Shown: one piece after another, positions 35,256 through 43,616 of the stretch
How the letters are laid out: every line of letters starts with the position of its first letter
How positions within the stretch are numbered: the first letter of the stretch is position 1
From: Acholeplasmataceae bacterium UBA6150
GTDB taxonomy: Bacteria > Bacillota_I > Bacilli_A > Acholeplasmatales > UBA5453
Direction: 5' to 3'
Assembly (NCBI GenBank): GCA_002423145.1
Contig: DIUU01000005.1
Coordinates: forward strand, 1-64,000
Length of the DNA: 64,000 nt
Notes under the pieces: model-generated
What the model was told of the DNA's origin: nothing
Database searches by the model: none
What the model saw: the letters and a program-made list of their open reading frames with translations, nothing else
Translations under genes and position numbers: made by a program

Positions 35256-36325
35256 TCGAATAGTTTTAAAATAGCCTTATTGTAATATAGGTTATTAAAA
35301 TACGTTGTCTTTTTTGATATCAGGTCTAACGTCATCAAATCTCGATAACGCTTAATGATGGTTTTAGACAATACCCCAAATTGGGCTTGTAAAGGCTCAT
35401 TTTCTAAATAGATCACTCTATGACTCACATGAATCATTTCAAGTAAGCGACGTTTTTGATAGATGGTATGATCGCTTTCTTCAATTTTCTCTTCTTGTTT
35501 TAGTTTGATGCGGTTGTAACCAACTATCATTTTATTCGCGTCTTTGATGGCTGACTTTAGTGCCGTTAAATAGTATACGATGAACCCATTGATATCGTCT
35601 TCAACCAATGATTTTTTACGCACATCTTCAACGTGTTTTAAATGTCGAGACATCGGGATAAAATGTTTGATGCCATCAAATTCAATGAGGTATAGTTGGG
35701 ATGCCATTCTGGCAAGTTCGACATTACCAATTAAAAACGGTAAAGACGTCGCGATTTGATAGTATAACAATGCCCCTCGAACATAGACAGGAATATCATC
35801 ACGATACATGAATAATTCCATTTCTTCCATGATGGTAACCATGGACTCTACATCGGGTGGAATATAAGTCGCTTGTTCCATCGAGGTTCCCACAAAGGAC
35901 TGCGTTCTTCTAAATTCTCCTGGGTATTGGTTTTGATGTTTTTGAAATAAAGCGAAATGTAAATCTTTTAAGAAACGGTTGGCATAACCGATTTTTTTAA
36001 TATGGGCTGGGGCTTCATCAAATACTTCTTGAAAATGGATTAAGTCATTATGAAACAAATTAAATCCGCTTGGTGCGTATAAATCTGAAAAACTATAATC
36101 ACCAATGGATGTACGCATCCAATCGAGCATTTCAGCATCTTGAATCAATCTAAAAAAAGCTTTATTGAGTGGTGATTCAATCGGTAGCAATTTTTCAATC
36201 TCTTCTACCAATTTATCAATTCGACTATCTTTTTTAGAGGTTATGTAAAGACCATTCAATGTGTAAGGAACGAATACATTGATTTTCTTAACCCCGTAAG
36301 GCTTTTGTTCGTATGTACCTAGCAT
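35252..36325 (-). CDS. Fic-family protein with destroyed catalytic motif
   Basis: 357 residues. The Fic fold is recognisable from the conserved flanks: YPGEFRRTQSFVG and ATYIPPDVESMV (about 140-165), which match the PGxxRxxQNWIG and AxFVPP segments of Fic proteins, followed by the core helix. The active loop HPFxDGNGRxGR is here LPFLIGNVELAR: the catalytic His is Leu, the Asp is Ile, and the second Gly and first Arg are lost. C-terminal part (about 240-357) is helical with a winged-helix-like end. Probably inactive as an AMP transferase; a scaffold or regulator is possible. SD AGGTGATAAC, own promoter, coupled to rsmD. Confidence 0.7.
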   Translation of the reverse strand: MLGTYEQKPYGVKKINVFVPYTLNGLYITSKKDSRIDKLVEEIEKLLPIESPLNKAFFRLIQDAEMLDWMRTSIGDYSFSDLYAPSGFNLFHNDLIHFQEVFDEAPAHIKKIGYANRFLKDLHFALFQKHQNQYPGEFRRTQSFVGTSMEQATYIPPDVESMVTIMEEMELFMYRDDIPVYVRGALLYYQIATSLPFLIGNVELARMASQLYLIEFDGIKHFIPMSRHLKHVEDVRKKSLVEDDINGFIVYYLTALKSAIKDANKMIVGYNRIKLKQEEKIEESDHTIYQKRRLLEMIHVSHRVIYLENEPLQAQFGVLSKTIIKRYRDLMTLDLISKKTTYFNNLYYNKAILKLFE

Positions 36326-36341
36326 GTTATCACCTAACTAA

Positions 36342-36371
36342 ATTATACCAAAGAATGGCTTAAATAAGCAA
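36342..36371 (-). promoter_or_regulatory. Promoter of the Fic-like/rsmD operon
   Basis: Minus strand TTGCTT (36371-36366), 18 bases, TATAAT (36347-36342). Confidence 0.65.
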
Positions 36372-36375
36372 TAAA

Positions 36376-36407
36376 AAAGACAAAAAAAGGCATTTTGATT
36401 GCCTTTT
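36376..36407 (-). terminator. Terminator of the DEAD-box helicase gene
   Basis: AAAAGGCA (36385-36392) / TGCCTTTT (36400-36407). On the minus strand followed by a run of T. Confidence 0.85.
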
Positions 36408-38073
36408 AGAGTTTCTTCAATTTAATGACTTTGTTCTTAAATTTTTTACCATTCAAGCCCATGATACGGTTGACTGATTGCTTATTCAATTGGAATACGG
36501 TCTTAGCCTCACCAATGGTGATATCACCAATATTACCGGTATAAAGATCGGCTTCTTTCTTGAATAAATCCAATAGTGATACCGCACGAATTTGATCAGC
36601 TTTACCAAAATTAATTTCAAATTCAATGAATTCTCTTTGGTTGCTGCTGCTATAAGTTCTAGGTTCACTACTGCTTGATTTCGAATCGCTGGTACCTTCT
36701 GTCCGAGGACGTCTTTGGTCTCTTTCTTTACGATCAAATGGTTTCTTTTCACGTGGCTTGTCGATTGGAATGTCACGGTACTCTTTTTCTTGGTCATCAA
36801 TCGACATCGTCATCAATGCGTTGATGATATCAATACCATCATAGCCATCAGCCAATAACTTTTGAATAACAATTTCGTACTTGTGTTCCTTTTTTTGACT
36901 GATCATCTCAGCAATTTGGTTATAAATGCCTTTGATGGTCACAGCGTGAACGTCTTCAACTGTAGGAATTTCCTTCAGCTCCAGTGGTGATTTTGTGAAA
37001 CTTTCCAATTCTTTGATGCGTCTTCTATTCCAGGCATTGGATAAGGTAATGGCGTAACCACTCTTACCAGCACGACCAGTACGACCAATACGGTGTACGT
37101 AGACTTCTAGTTCCTGAGGGATGTCATAGTTAATGATGGCTTCAACATCATTGATGTCTAATCCTCTCGCTGCAACGTCTGTAGCAACCAAAATCTTAAC
37201 ATTTCTCGAACGGAATGCGTTCATCACGCGGTCACGTTGAAGTTGCTTAAGATCGCCATGCAATGCATCGGCACTGTAGCCTAAATTTTGTAAATAAGCT
37301 ACCAAATCATCCACACCAGCTTTGGTGTTGGCGAAAATAATGATGGATTTGAAGTGATAGAAATCCAATAGTCTAACCAATAGGTCATCCTTGTATTCCT
37401 TTTTAACTTCGTAGTAAACTTGTTTAATTTTTTCTACGGTAAGTGTTTTCGCTTCAATCTTGACGTAGACCGGATCCTTTTGATAGGTCGATGCTACTTT
37501 TTTGATGAAAGGTGGAATGGTCGCGGAAAAAAGCACTGTTTGTCTTTCTTTCGGCGTGTCTTTCAAAATAATCTCTAAGTCTTCTTGGAAACCCATTTTC
37601 AACATTTCATCGGCTTCATCCATAACTAGCATACGCAAGTTATTAAAATCAAGCGTTTTTCTGGTCATGTGGTCAATGATACGACCTGGTGTTCCGATGA
37701 TGATTTGTGGTTTTTCCTTCAAGCTCTTAATTTGTCTTTCAATCGATTGGCCACCGTATACAACGGTTGCTCTTATTTGTCTAGAAAAGCGAATCAGTTT
37801 CAAAAATTCAGCGTAGACTTGGAGTGATAACTCCCTCGTTGGCAATAAAATAAGCGCTTGTACATTGGGGTTGTTCAGATCAATCTTTTCGATGATAGGA
37901 ATCGCGAAAGAGAAAGTCTTGCCTGTACCTGTTTGGGCTTGCCCAATCATGTCTTTACCGTCTCGAATCACAGGGATCGATGCGGCCTGGATATCCGTAG
38001 GATAAACGAATTCCAATTTGTCTATCGCCTTCTGAATATCTTCTTGTAAGTTTAAATCTTTAAATGTAATCAT
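36406..38073 (-). CDS. cshA: DEAD-box ATP-dependent RNA helicase, CshA type
   Basis: 555 residues from the ATG at 38073 (GAGGAC upstream). Core motifs: Q-motif FVYPTDIQAASIP, AQTGTGKT, PTRELS, DEADEML, SAT, RGLDI and HRIGRTGR. After the helicase core comes a charged linker (Arg/Lys/Ser-rich, about 430-490) and a C-terminal DbpA-like RNA-binding domain (from about 495, IGDITIGEAKTVFQL). CshA-type helicases act in mRNA decay and ribosome assembly at low temperature. Sits just downstream of the structured RNA at 38172-38354. Confidence 0.93.
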   Translation of the reverse strand: MITFKDLNLQEDIQKAIDKLEFVYPTDIQAASIPVIRDGKDMIGQAQTGTGKTFSFAIPIIEKIDLNNPNVQALILLPTRELSLQVYAEFLKLIRFSRQIRATVVYGGQSIERQIKSLKEKPQIIIGTPGRIIDHMTRKTLDFNNLRMLVMDEADEMLKMGFQEDLEIILKDTPKERQTVLFSATIPPFIKKVASTYQKDPVYVKIEAKTLTVEKIKQVYYEVKKEYKDDLLVRLLDFYHFKSIIIFANTKAGVDDLVAYLQNLGYSADALHGDLKQLQRDRVMNAFRSRNVKILVATDVAARGLDINDVEAIINYDIPQELEVYVHRIGRTGRAGKSGYAITLSNAWNRRRIKELESFTKSPLELKEIPTVEDVHAVTIKGIYNQIAEMISQKKEHKYEIVIQKLLADGYDGIDIINALMTMSIDDQEKEYRDIPIDKPREKKPFDRKERDQRRPRTEGTSDSKSSSSEPRTYSSSNQREFIEFEINFGKADQIRAVSLLDLFKKEADLYTGNIGDITIGEAKTVFQLNKQSVNRIMGLNGKKFKNKVIKLKKL

Positions 38074-38164
38074 GTAAGTCCTCAATTCTGTATAATACTT
38101 TAATACTATATCATATTTACGGTTCAAAACCTAAAGTTTTATAACGTTTTTTTGTAAAAGTGCT

Positions 38165-38194
38165 TACAAAGTAAAAGCCCATATCAAATGGGCT
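38165..38194 (-). terminator. Terminator of the structured RNA
   Basis: AGCCCAT (38176-38182) / ATGGGCT (38188-38194). On the minus strand followed by TTTTACTTTG, before the helicase gene. Confidence 0.75.
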
Positions 38195-38354
38195 CTAAAT
38201 TGCATAATATACCTAGAAAGGCGTGAGAACAAAAAATGTTATTGTGGGTAAAATTGTCCTTTACTTCGTGATTCCTATATCTATAGGCATTCTAACCCCG
38301 CAAGGACTCAGTTCCCATTTCGGATGGTTGGGTTCCACAGCTTACCTTCTAGGC
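38172..38354 (-). ncRNA. Structured non-coding RNA, 6S-like candidate
   Basis: No gene fits here, yet there is a strong promoter, about 180 transcribed bases and a terminator. The ends pair: CCTAGAAGG (38353-38345) with CCTTTCTAGG (38221-38212). Next inward GTGGAAC pairs with GTTC-T-CAC. Then comes a large internal bubble of about 24 bases on each side, whose 5' side holds a small hairpin (CCAT/ATGG), then GTCCTT pairs with AAGGAC, and an inner hairpin CCTATA/TATAGG. A rod with closing stem, large central bubble and terminal stem, at this length, is the shape of 6S RNA, which sequesters sigma-A RNA polymerase. No family signature was checked, so 6S is a hypothesis; an ncRNA is more secure. 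Confidence 0.6.
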
Positions 38355-38360
38355 ACCTTC

Positions 38361-38390
38361 ATTGTATCACTCAAACATCCCGTTTGTCAA
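38361..38390 (-). promoter_or_regulatory. Promoter of the structured RNA
   Basis: Minus strand TTGACA (38390-38385), 18 bases, TACAAT (38366-38361). Consensus -35; it starts just past the galU stop codon. Confidence 0.75.
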
Positions 38391-38395
38391 ATGAC

Positions 38396-39277
38396 CTACT
38401 TGGATTCAATCTCTGCTAATTTCTTCTTTAAAAGGTCAATGACTTGAGGACGAACATCTTCACGTTTTAAACCAAAATCGAGGGTTGCTTCGATATATCC
38501 GATACGTGAACCGATGTCATATCGTTTTCCAGAAACATCATAAGAATAGACTGCTTCTTCGACCATCATGCGCTTAATCGCGTCTGTTAACTGGATTTCT
38601 CCACCCGCACCACGTGGTTGATTTTCTAAGTATTTAAAAATCGTTTGACTCAAAATATAACGCCCACCAATGGCACTTCTTGAAGGTGCATTTTCAGGTT
38701 TTGGTTTTTCTACTACGGAAGAAAGTTTATAAAGACCGGATTCCATTTGTTCACTAGGTTCACAAATACCGTACTTTTGAGTATCTTCATAACTGACCGG
38801 AAGTGTCCCTAAAATCGAGCCTCCATAGATATTGTATTTATCGATCAATTGTTTTAACACAGGTTGTTTATCGCCGACATATAAATCATCACCAAGCAAT
38901 AAGGCGAAGGGTTCATCACCAATAAACGCTTTAGCACACAATACCGCATGTCCAAGCCCCAATTGTTCTTTTTGACGAATGTAGTGAATATTGGCTAAAT
39001 TAGATACATCTGTAATGACTTTTAATTCCGCATCCTTGTGTTTTTCCTTGAGGATGTTTTCTAGTTCAAGGTTACGGTCAAAGTGGTCCATAATGGCATT
39101 TTTGTTGGCTGAAACGATGATTAAGATTTCTTCAATACCAGAAGCCAAAGCTTCTTCAACGATGTATTGAATGGTCGGTGTATCAATGATGGGGAACATT
39201 TCCTTAGCGAGCGCTTTGGTTGCAGGTAAAAATCGTGTTCCATAACCTGCTGCTGGGATAACTGCTTTTTTGATCAT
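38396..39277 (-). CDS. galU: UTP-glucose-1-phosphate uridylyltransferase
   Basis: 293 residues. Makes UDP-glucose from UTP and glucose 1-phosphate, for glycolipids and for GalT. Nucleotidyltransferase motif AAGYGTRFLPATKALAKEM, then VEEALASGIEEILI, LGDDLYVG and VEKPKPENAPS. Preceded by AAGGAG and a 27-base gap after the 484-residue membrane protein, so likely the same transcript. Confidence 0.96.
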   Translation of the reverse strand: MIKKAVIPAAGYGTRFLPATKALAKEMFPIIDTPTIQYIVEEALASGIEEILIIVSANKNAIMDHFDRNLELENILKEKHKDAELKVITDVSNLANIHYIRQKEQLGLGHAVLCAKAFIGDEPFALLLGDDLYVGDKQPVLKQLIDKYNIYGGSILGTLPVSYEDTQKYGICEPSEQMESGLYKLSSVVEKPKPENAPSRSAIGGRYILSQTIFKYLENQPRGAGGEIQLTDAIKRMMVEEAVYSYDVSGKRYDIGSRIGYIEATLDFGLKREDVRPQVIDLLKKKLAEIESK

Positions 39278-39304
39278 AGTGATAACGCGTTGCGTATCTC
39301 CTTT

Positions 39305-40759
39305 CTAATAGTAAAGCATAATGCGCACATAGGTGCCTTGATGCAGTTTTAATTCAAGTAAAATATCTCTCACCGTGTTTTCAATAATGTAGTCTAGGTT
39401 TCTGACCCTTACGTTGGTTTGTAATGTAATGACCCCATCTTCATTGTAATCAAGTTCACGCGATGGATAAGCTTTTAAATAATCCATTGCCTGTTCTTTT
39501 TGTTTGAAATATACCATCAAACTGATGATGACTTCACCACGAATTTCCAACTCATTGAGTAGGTGGGCTAAATTCAATGCTCTAGCAACAATATAATCGG
39601 AATTATGAAAAAAGGTATTTTCATAGAATTTTCGGTTCAAGTCTGAAAACTGTCTTAATCCCACATGGGTTCTAAAAATGTTTTCCATAAAAGATTGAAA
39701 CTTGATCATACGATTGCTTTGGCTTTGATGAAATTCAGCATATATATAAGCATATTTCTTATTGTGCGTATAAGCAGTTATGATGAAACGATGGTAGTTT
39801 GCATAAATCAATATTTCTGTAAAATGGGCTTGAAAAGTCTCTAAAGACACTTCCATACCATAGTGACCAATCTCAGTCGTATGCTCATTATACACCAATG
39901 GTTCAAATAAAGCATTAGCAAAAACGAGTTCTTGACGGTCTTGATCGTAATATTGGTATGCACTGTAACTAACACGCATGTAATAACGGATAAGTTCAAT
40001 GACACCCATCGTAATGCCAAACACAGCTACCACTGGAACAAATATCCATTTATACGTTAAGTCAATATCGTCGGTAATGGATAAAATGAAGATCACCGGT
40101 AAAAAAACCGATAAACGAACCACACGCATCATGGTTGTAAACCCTTTTTTATGAAGCAAAATCATCATGATAAATATGATTGTGATAAAATAGATTACCA
40201 ACACATTATTTGGCGTGATGGTGCGAAATAACGCAATATCATTGGCGACAAATATGAGCATAAACATATCGATTGCGAACAATCCAATCACTGTAATCGT
40301 ACGTGCTTTTTGATACCATTTTTTCGTGTATAATTTCCTAACTTGTGGTAAATGATAATGTGATTTCATTTCTCTACGATAGCTATAAAATGTCTCGAAT
40401 TTACCAAGCCAAGTAACTTTAAATGGTTCGATATCTTGATCATCTAACGTTTTATTCAGATAGGTTTCTAAATCGGCTAAAGGATTTAAGACAAACAATA
40501 ATGTTCCAATGAAAATAATCGCAAAACTAAAACGTTCACTGAATAGTGCCAATGAGATTGCAATTAAAACACCGTAAATGAAAAATACGATGAGTTTGGC
40601 TAGACCACCAAATAAGTAAAGGGCAACATACAGTAAAAACAGTACACTGACCAAGGCATAAATGGTTTGTTCATCCGATTGTAGGAAGTACGAAGCAATG
40701 ACCATGCTCACGATGATTGAAGAGCCAATGGTTAAAGCAATCAGTAAACGGCGCGACAT
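39305..40759 (-). CDS. Unknown membrane protein with large cytoplasmic C-terminal part
   Basis: 484 residues, not recognised. About eight hydrophobic segments in two groups (residues 5-110 and 150-265) separated by a charged loop, then a soluble C-terminal half (about 270-484) with many Tyr and Phe. SD GAGGATAAAAT. No lipobox or catalytic motif is seen. Lies between rplT and galU with short gaps; a role in the envelope is a guess from the neighbouring galU. Confidence 0.65.
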   Translation of the reverse strand: MSRRLLIALTIGSSIIVSMVIASYFLQSDEQTIYALVSVLFLLYVALYLFGGLAKLIVFFIYGVLIAISLALFSERFSFAIIFIGTLLFVLNPLADLETYLNKTLDDQDIEPFKVTWLGKFETFYSYRREMKSHYHLPQVRKLYTKKWYQKARTITVIGLFAIDMFMLIFVANDIALFRTITPNNVLVIYFITIIFIMMILLHKKGFTTMMRVVRLSVFLPVIFILSITDDIDLTYKWIFVPVVAVFGITMGVIELIRYYMRVSYSAYQYYDQDRQELVFANALFEPLVYNEHTTEIGHYGMEVSLETFQAHFTEILIYANYHRFIITAYTHNKKYAYIYAEFHQSQSNRMIKFQSFMENIFRTHVGLRQFSDLNRKFYENTFFHNSDYIVARALNLAHLLNELEIRGEVIISLMVYFKQKEQAMDYLKAYPSRELDYNEDGVITLQTNVRVRNLDYIIENTVRDILLELKLHQGTYVRIMLYY

Positions 40760-40782
40760 ATTTTATCCTCGTTATATAATAA

Positions 40783-40817
40783 ATTATACAAAAAAAAGAA
40801 TGGAGTGTCCATTCTTT
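40783..40817 (-). terminator. Terminator of infC-rpmI-rplT, with a -10 box in its tail
   Basis: AAAGAATGGA (40795-40804) / TCCATTCTTT (40808-40817), then a T run on the minus strand. TATAAT at 40788-40783 follows at once and may start the next transcript. Confidence 0.85.
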
Positions 40818-40827
40818 ATTCTTTCGA

Positions 40828-41394
40828 TTATTTTTGTGCTTGTTTAATAGCTTCAACAAGTTCAGCTTTCTTTAATCCAGAAAGACCAGTTAAACCTAAA
40901 CCTTGTGCAACTTCTTTAAGTTGAACAACAGTTAAAGATTCTAACTCAACTTGTGGTGCAGCAGCAACTTCAACTTTTGCAACAACTTTTTCAGGTTGAA
41001 CTACAGGTTTAGCTTCTACGACTTGAGGCTTAATTTCGCCTGACAAGCCTTTTTTAGCAACTTCAACCACAGCAGTAAATCCTTTAGGGTCATTGTAAGC
41101 TAAATCAGCAAGCATCTTACGGTTGACGACAACGCCAGCCTTCATTAATCCGTTGATTAATAATGAATACTTAAATCCGTTTAGTCTGCATGCAGCGTTG
41201 ATTCTGACAATCCAAAGCTTGCGCATATTTCTCTTAGTTTGTTTTCTATCTCTATACGCGTAAGCAAGTGCTCTCATGACTTGTTCATGGGCAGTCTTAT
41301 AAATCGTGTGTTTGGAACCAAAGTAACCCTTGGCTAATTTTAATATTTTCTTACGACGTGCTCTAGTTTGCACGTTTCCTCTTACTCTTGGCAT
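40828..41394 (-). CDS. rplT: Ribosomal protein L20 with C-terminal Rho_N-like extension
   Basis: 188 residues; normal L20 is near 118. Residues 1-117 are typical L20 (PRVRGNVQTRARRKKILKLA, YRDRKQTKRNMRKLWI, INAACRLNGFKYS). Then comes a Pro/Val/Lys linker (about 118-155) and a final 33-residue helical unit, SLTVVQLKEVAQGLGLTGL followed by SGLKKAELVEAIKQAQK, which closely resembles the Rho N-terminal/SAP-like fold (LxELKxIAKxLGIxGYSxLRKxELIxAI). L20 binds 23S rRNA early in 50S assembly and, in Bacillus, represses this operon. What the added domain does is unknown; nucleic-acid binding is likely. Confidence 0.94.
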   Translation of the reverse strand: MPRVRGNVQTRARRKKILKLAKGYFGSKHTIYKTAHEQVMRALAYAYRDRKQTKRNMRKLWIVRINAACRLNGFKYSLLINGLMKAGVVVNRKMLADLAYNDPKGFTAVVEVAKKGLSGEIKPQVVEAKPVVQPEKVVAKVEVAAAPQVELESLTVVQLKEVAQGLGLTGLSGLKKAELVEAIKQAQK

Positions 41395-41404
41395 GTGTGT
41401 CCTC

Positions 41405-41605
41405 CTACTTCAAGTTCGAAATCAGTTGTTTAATACGTTTGTAGTCTGATGCAGACACACCTGTTTCGCCTCTTAATTGTCTATTTTGTTTGGTTGTTTT
41501 GCTACCTGCTAAGTGGTTCGAATAAGCTTTATGTCTCATTAATTTACCGGAGCCAGTCACTTTAATTCTTTTCTTTAAACCACTATGTGTTTTTTGTTTT
41601 GGCAT
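41405..41605 (-). CDS. rpmI: Ribosomal protein L35
   Basis: 66 residues, basic. Typical L35 start MPKQKTHSGLKKRIKVTGSG, KLMRHKAYSNHLAGSKT. Between infC and rplT as in nearly all bacteria. Ribosome site GGAGAG. Confidence 0.97.
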   Translation of the reverse strand: MPKQKTHSGLKKRIKVTGSGKLMRHKAYSNHLAGSKTTKQNRQLRGETGVSASDYKRIKQLISNLK

Positions 41606-41623
41606 GATTATTGCTCTCCTTTA

Positions 41624-42178
41624 TTATTTGGTTGGTTTTGGTGCGACCGTTGCAAACAATTGACGGCCTTCCATTTTCACTGGGGACTCAACCACAATGT
41701 TGTCACCCAACGATTGAATAAAGCCTTCAACCACTTTAACACCTTGATCACTATGTACGATCATACGGCCCTTAAAGCGCAATGAAATTTTGACTTTGTC
41801 GCCTTTTTCAATGAATTTGATGGCTTGTTTTGCTTTGGTTTCAATGTCGTGCTTGTCAATGACTGGGGATAACCGTATTTCTTTGATTTCGACGACATGT
41901 TGATTCTTTTTCGCTTCACGTTGTTTTCTTTGTTGATCGTATCTAAACTTAGAATGATCCATAATTTTTGCAACCACAGGTTTTGAATCTGGGGATACAA
42001 CCACCAAATCTAACTCACGACTTCTCGCTTCATATAGTGCTTGATGAATTTTGATTAATCCTAAATTTTGGCCTTGATCATCGATGACCAACAACTCTCT
42101 TGCTTGGATGCCTTCATTAACAAGGACATCGACGTGCTTGCCTTTTACCGGGCTATTGCCTTTTACAGGACTCTTAAT
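41624..42178 (-). CDS. infC: Translation initiation factor IF-3, AUU start
   Basis: About 184 residues. Keeps the 30S subunit free and checks the initiator codon. IF3-N part LVNEGIQARELLVIDDQGQ and IF3-C part IKEIRLSPVIDKHDIETK, KVKISLRFKGRMI. The start is judged to be ATT at 42178-42176: GGAGG ends 8 bases upstream, while the only upstream in-frame GTG (42187) is part of that very ribosome site. AUU starts are the classic autocontrol device of infC, because IF-3 itself rejects them. The N-terminus carries a small tandem repeat (SPVKGNSPVKG) not usual in IF-3. Confidence 0.93.
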   Translation of the reverse strand: MKSPVKGNSPVKGKHVDVLVNEGIQARELLVIDDQGQNLGLIKIHQALYEARSRELDLVVVSPDSKPVVAKIMDHSKFRYDQQRKQREAKKNQHVVEIKEIRLSPVIDKHDIETKAKQAIKFIEKGDKVKISLRFKGRMIVHSDQGVKVVEGFIQSLGDNIVVESPVKMEGRQLFATVAPKPTK

Positions 42179-42339
42179 AAACTCCACCTCCTACGTGTTT
42201 TTTATAAAAAGAAAAAGTGTGTACTTACAGTACCCACTTATATACGTTAATTTAAATAAATTTAACGTGACTGTTTGCCTACCGATTCATCGATCAGGCG
42301 AGAAGTAGGTACTTCTTCTTTTCACTATTTCTAGTTTCC
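42179..42339 (-). promoter_or_regulatory. Structured leader of infC-rpmI-rplT, L20-leader candidate
   Basis: About 160 transcribed bases with several hairpins: AGAAGT/ACTTCT (42301-42316), GCCT/AGGC (42277-42299), CGTTAA/TTAACG (42245-42267) and GTACT/AGTAC (42221-42233). Firmicutes control this operon by L20 binding to the leader. Position fits; the precise L20-binding fold was not verified. Confidence 0.5.
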
Positions 42340-42345
42340 TCATGT

Positions 42346-42374
42346 ATTATAACGAATTACCTCATCGATGTCAA
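42346..42374 (-). promoter_or_regulatory. Promoter of infC operon
   Basis: Minus strand TTGACA (42374-42369), 17 bases, TATAAT (42351-42346): a perfect consensus promoter. Confidence 0.92.
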
Positions 42375-42388
42375 GCATTAATGCATAT

Positions 42389-43057
42389 TTATTTCGGCTT
42401 GATTAAATAAAGGTGAAACGCTAACCAGTAATAGCTTAAGGTGAGCCACCACAGGTATAGATCCCATTGGCCAGTATTGTAAGGTAATATGTATTTAACC
42501 AAAACAAATACCGACGCGATGCTTTGAATATTCGGATGAATGACCAACAACAATAGTCCAAAAAGCATACTATAGGTGGTTCTTATCCTCATCCATATTA
42601 CCACAAAACCACTAAAAATGCACGCATTCATCGATAATTTTATCCAAAGAGACCACAAAAATGTAATGTCAAAAAATGCGAGCACAAAAATCACTTGAAT
42701 GGCGACGAAATATAATACAACAATCCAAAACGTTTCCACCAAAAATTGGATGAATTTGAATGCCACATACGTTTGTCCAAACGTGACTTCCAAATAAAAA
42801 TTCTTTTCACTCATCCAATCGATGGATTTCATAATCAAATGGAAACCAATCATCAGATACGCCAAATGACCACTTTGCTCAATAAAATACGCCTTTAATA
42901 CCGTTTTATTTAAACTACGTTCGATATCAGATTGCCACAAATGGCTGAAATAAACCAAAAGTATCACCCAGATCACATAATATAGGCAACCCAACCAAAC
43001 CCATTTTTTAGGTGTTTTCTTATGATTTTCATACCGAATAAAATTAATCCAATGCAT
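42389..43057 (-). CDS. ABC-2-like membrane protein of the four-gene operon
   Basis: 222 residues with about six hydrophobic segments (near 22-42, 62-82, 100-122, 125-150, 155-178 and 190-215) and no soluble domain. Overlaps the ATPase gene by 14 bases, so it is the likely membrane half of that ABC transporter. No family-level match is recognised; the small size fits ABC-2-type exporters. It ends the operon; no terminator hairpin was found before the convergent-spaced infC promoter. Confidence 0.7.
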   Translation of the reverse strand: MHWINFIRYENHKKTPKKWVWLGCLYYVIWVILLVYFSHLWQSDIERSLNKTVLKAYFIEQSGHLAYLMIGFHLIMKSIDWMSEKNFYLEVTFGQTYVAFKFIQFLVETFWIVVLYFVAIQVIFVLAFFDITFLWSLWIKLSMNACIFSGFVVIWMRIRTTYSMLFGLLLLVIHPNIQSIASVFVLVKYILPYNTGQWDLYLWWLTLSYYWLAFHLYLIKPK

Positions 43058-43616
43058 GCAAAATAACCGGTAACTTTGAGAATAATTTAGCTTCGTGTGT
43101 GGAGATGATTAGACATGTCCCTTGAGATTGTAACCATGCAATCCGCTTTAATACGGTTTTAATGGTTTTTGCATCCAATGCCGTGAATGGCTCATCCATA
43201 AATACCACATCCGGTTGTCCAACAAGACTTAAATACAATAATACTTTTTGCTTATTTCCTTTAGAGAGATTCGAAACCTCACTTTCCATATCGATTTCAA
43301 GATCGGATAGCCACTTAAAATCTAGGGGGACACGCATGATTGATAACATCCAACTGATAAATGTGTATGGGCGATCAGCATAGGGCAATTCAACCAAATC
43401 TGGCATATACCTGCATTTGAGTTGCTTTTGATGGACGATGGTTCCTGCATCCGATTGGATTCGATTCATACACAGTTTCAAAAGCGTGGTTTTTCCACAC
43501 CCGTTTTTGCCGACAAACAGGTGTATCGTACCCGGATCAAACTGAATCGATACGGTTTTTAGTATGGTTTTGTCACCATAACTCTTCGATACTTCCCTCA
43601 ACTCAATCAATGACAT
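43044..43616 (-). CDS. ABC transporter ATP-binding protein
   Basis: 190 residues, a compact exporter-type ATPase. Walker A GKNGCGKTTLLKL (about 37-49), signature LSKGNKQKVLLYLS, Walker B VVFMDEPFTALD and switch His in IISTHEAK. Overlaps both neighbours by 14 bases, which implies strict co-expression. The transported substrate is unknown; the exported products of the first two genes of the operon are candidates or targets. Confidence 0.9.
   Translation of the reverse strand: MSLIELREVSKSYGDKTILKTVSIQFDPGTIHLFVGKNGCGKTTLLKLCMNRIQSDAGTIVHQKQLKCRYMPDLVELPYADRPYTFISWMLSIMRVPLDFKWLSDLEIDMESEVSNLSKGNKQKVLLYLSLVGQPDVVFMDEPFTALDAKTIKTVLKRIAWLQSQGTCLIISTHEAKLFSKLPVILHALD

Noticed and set aside
37502..37816. 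104-codon open frame opposite the helicase
   Set aside because: Antisense to the conserved DEAD-box core with no start signals.
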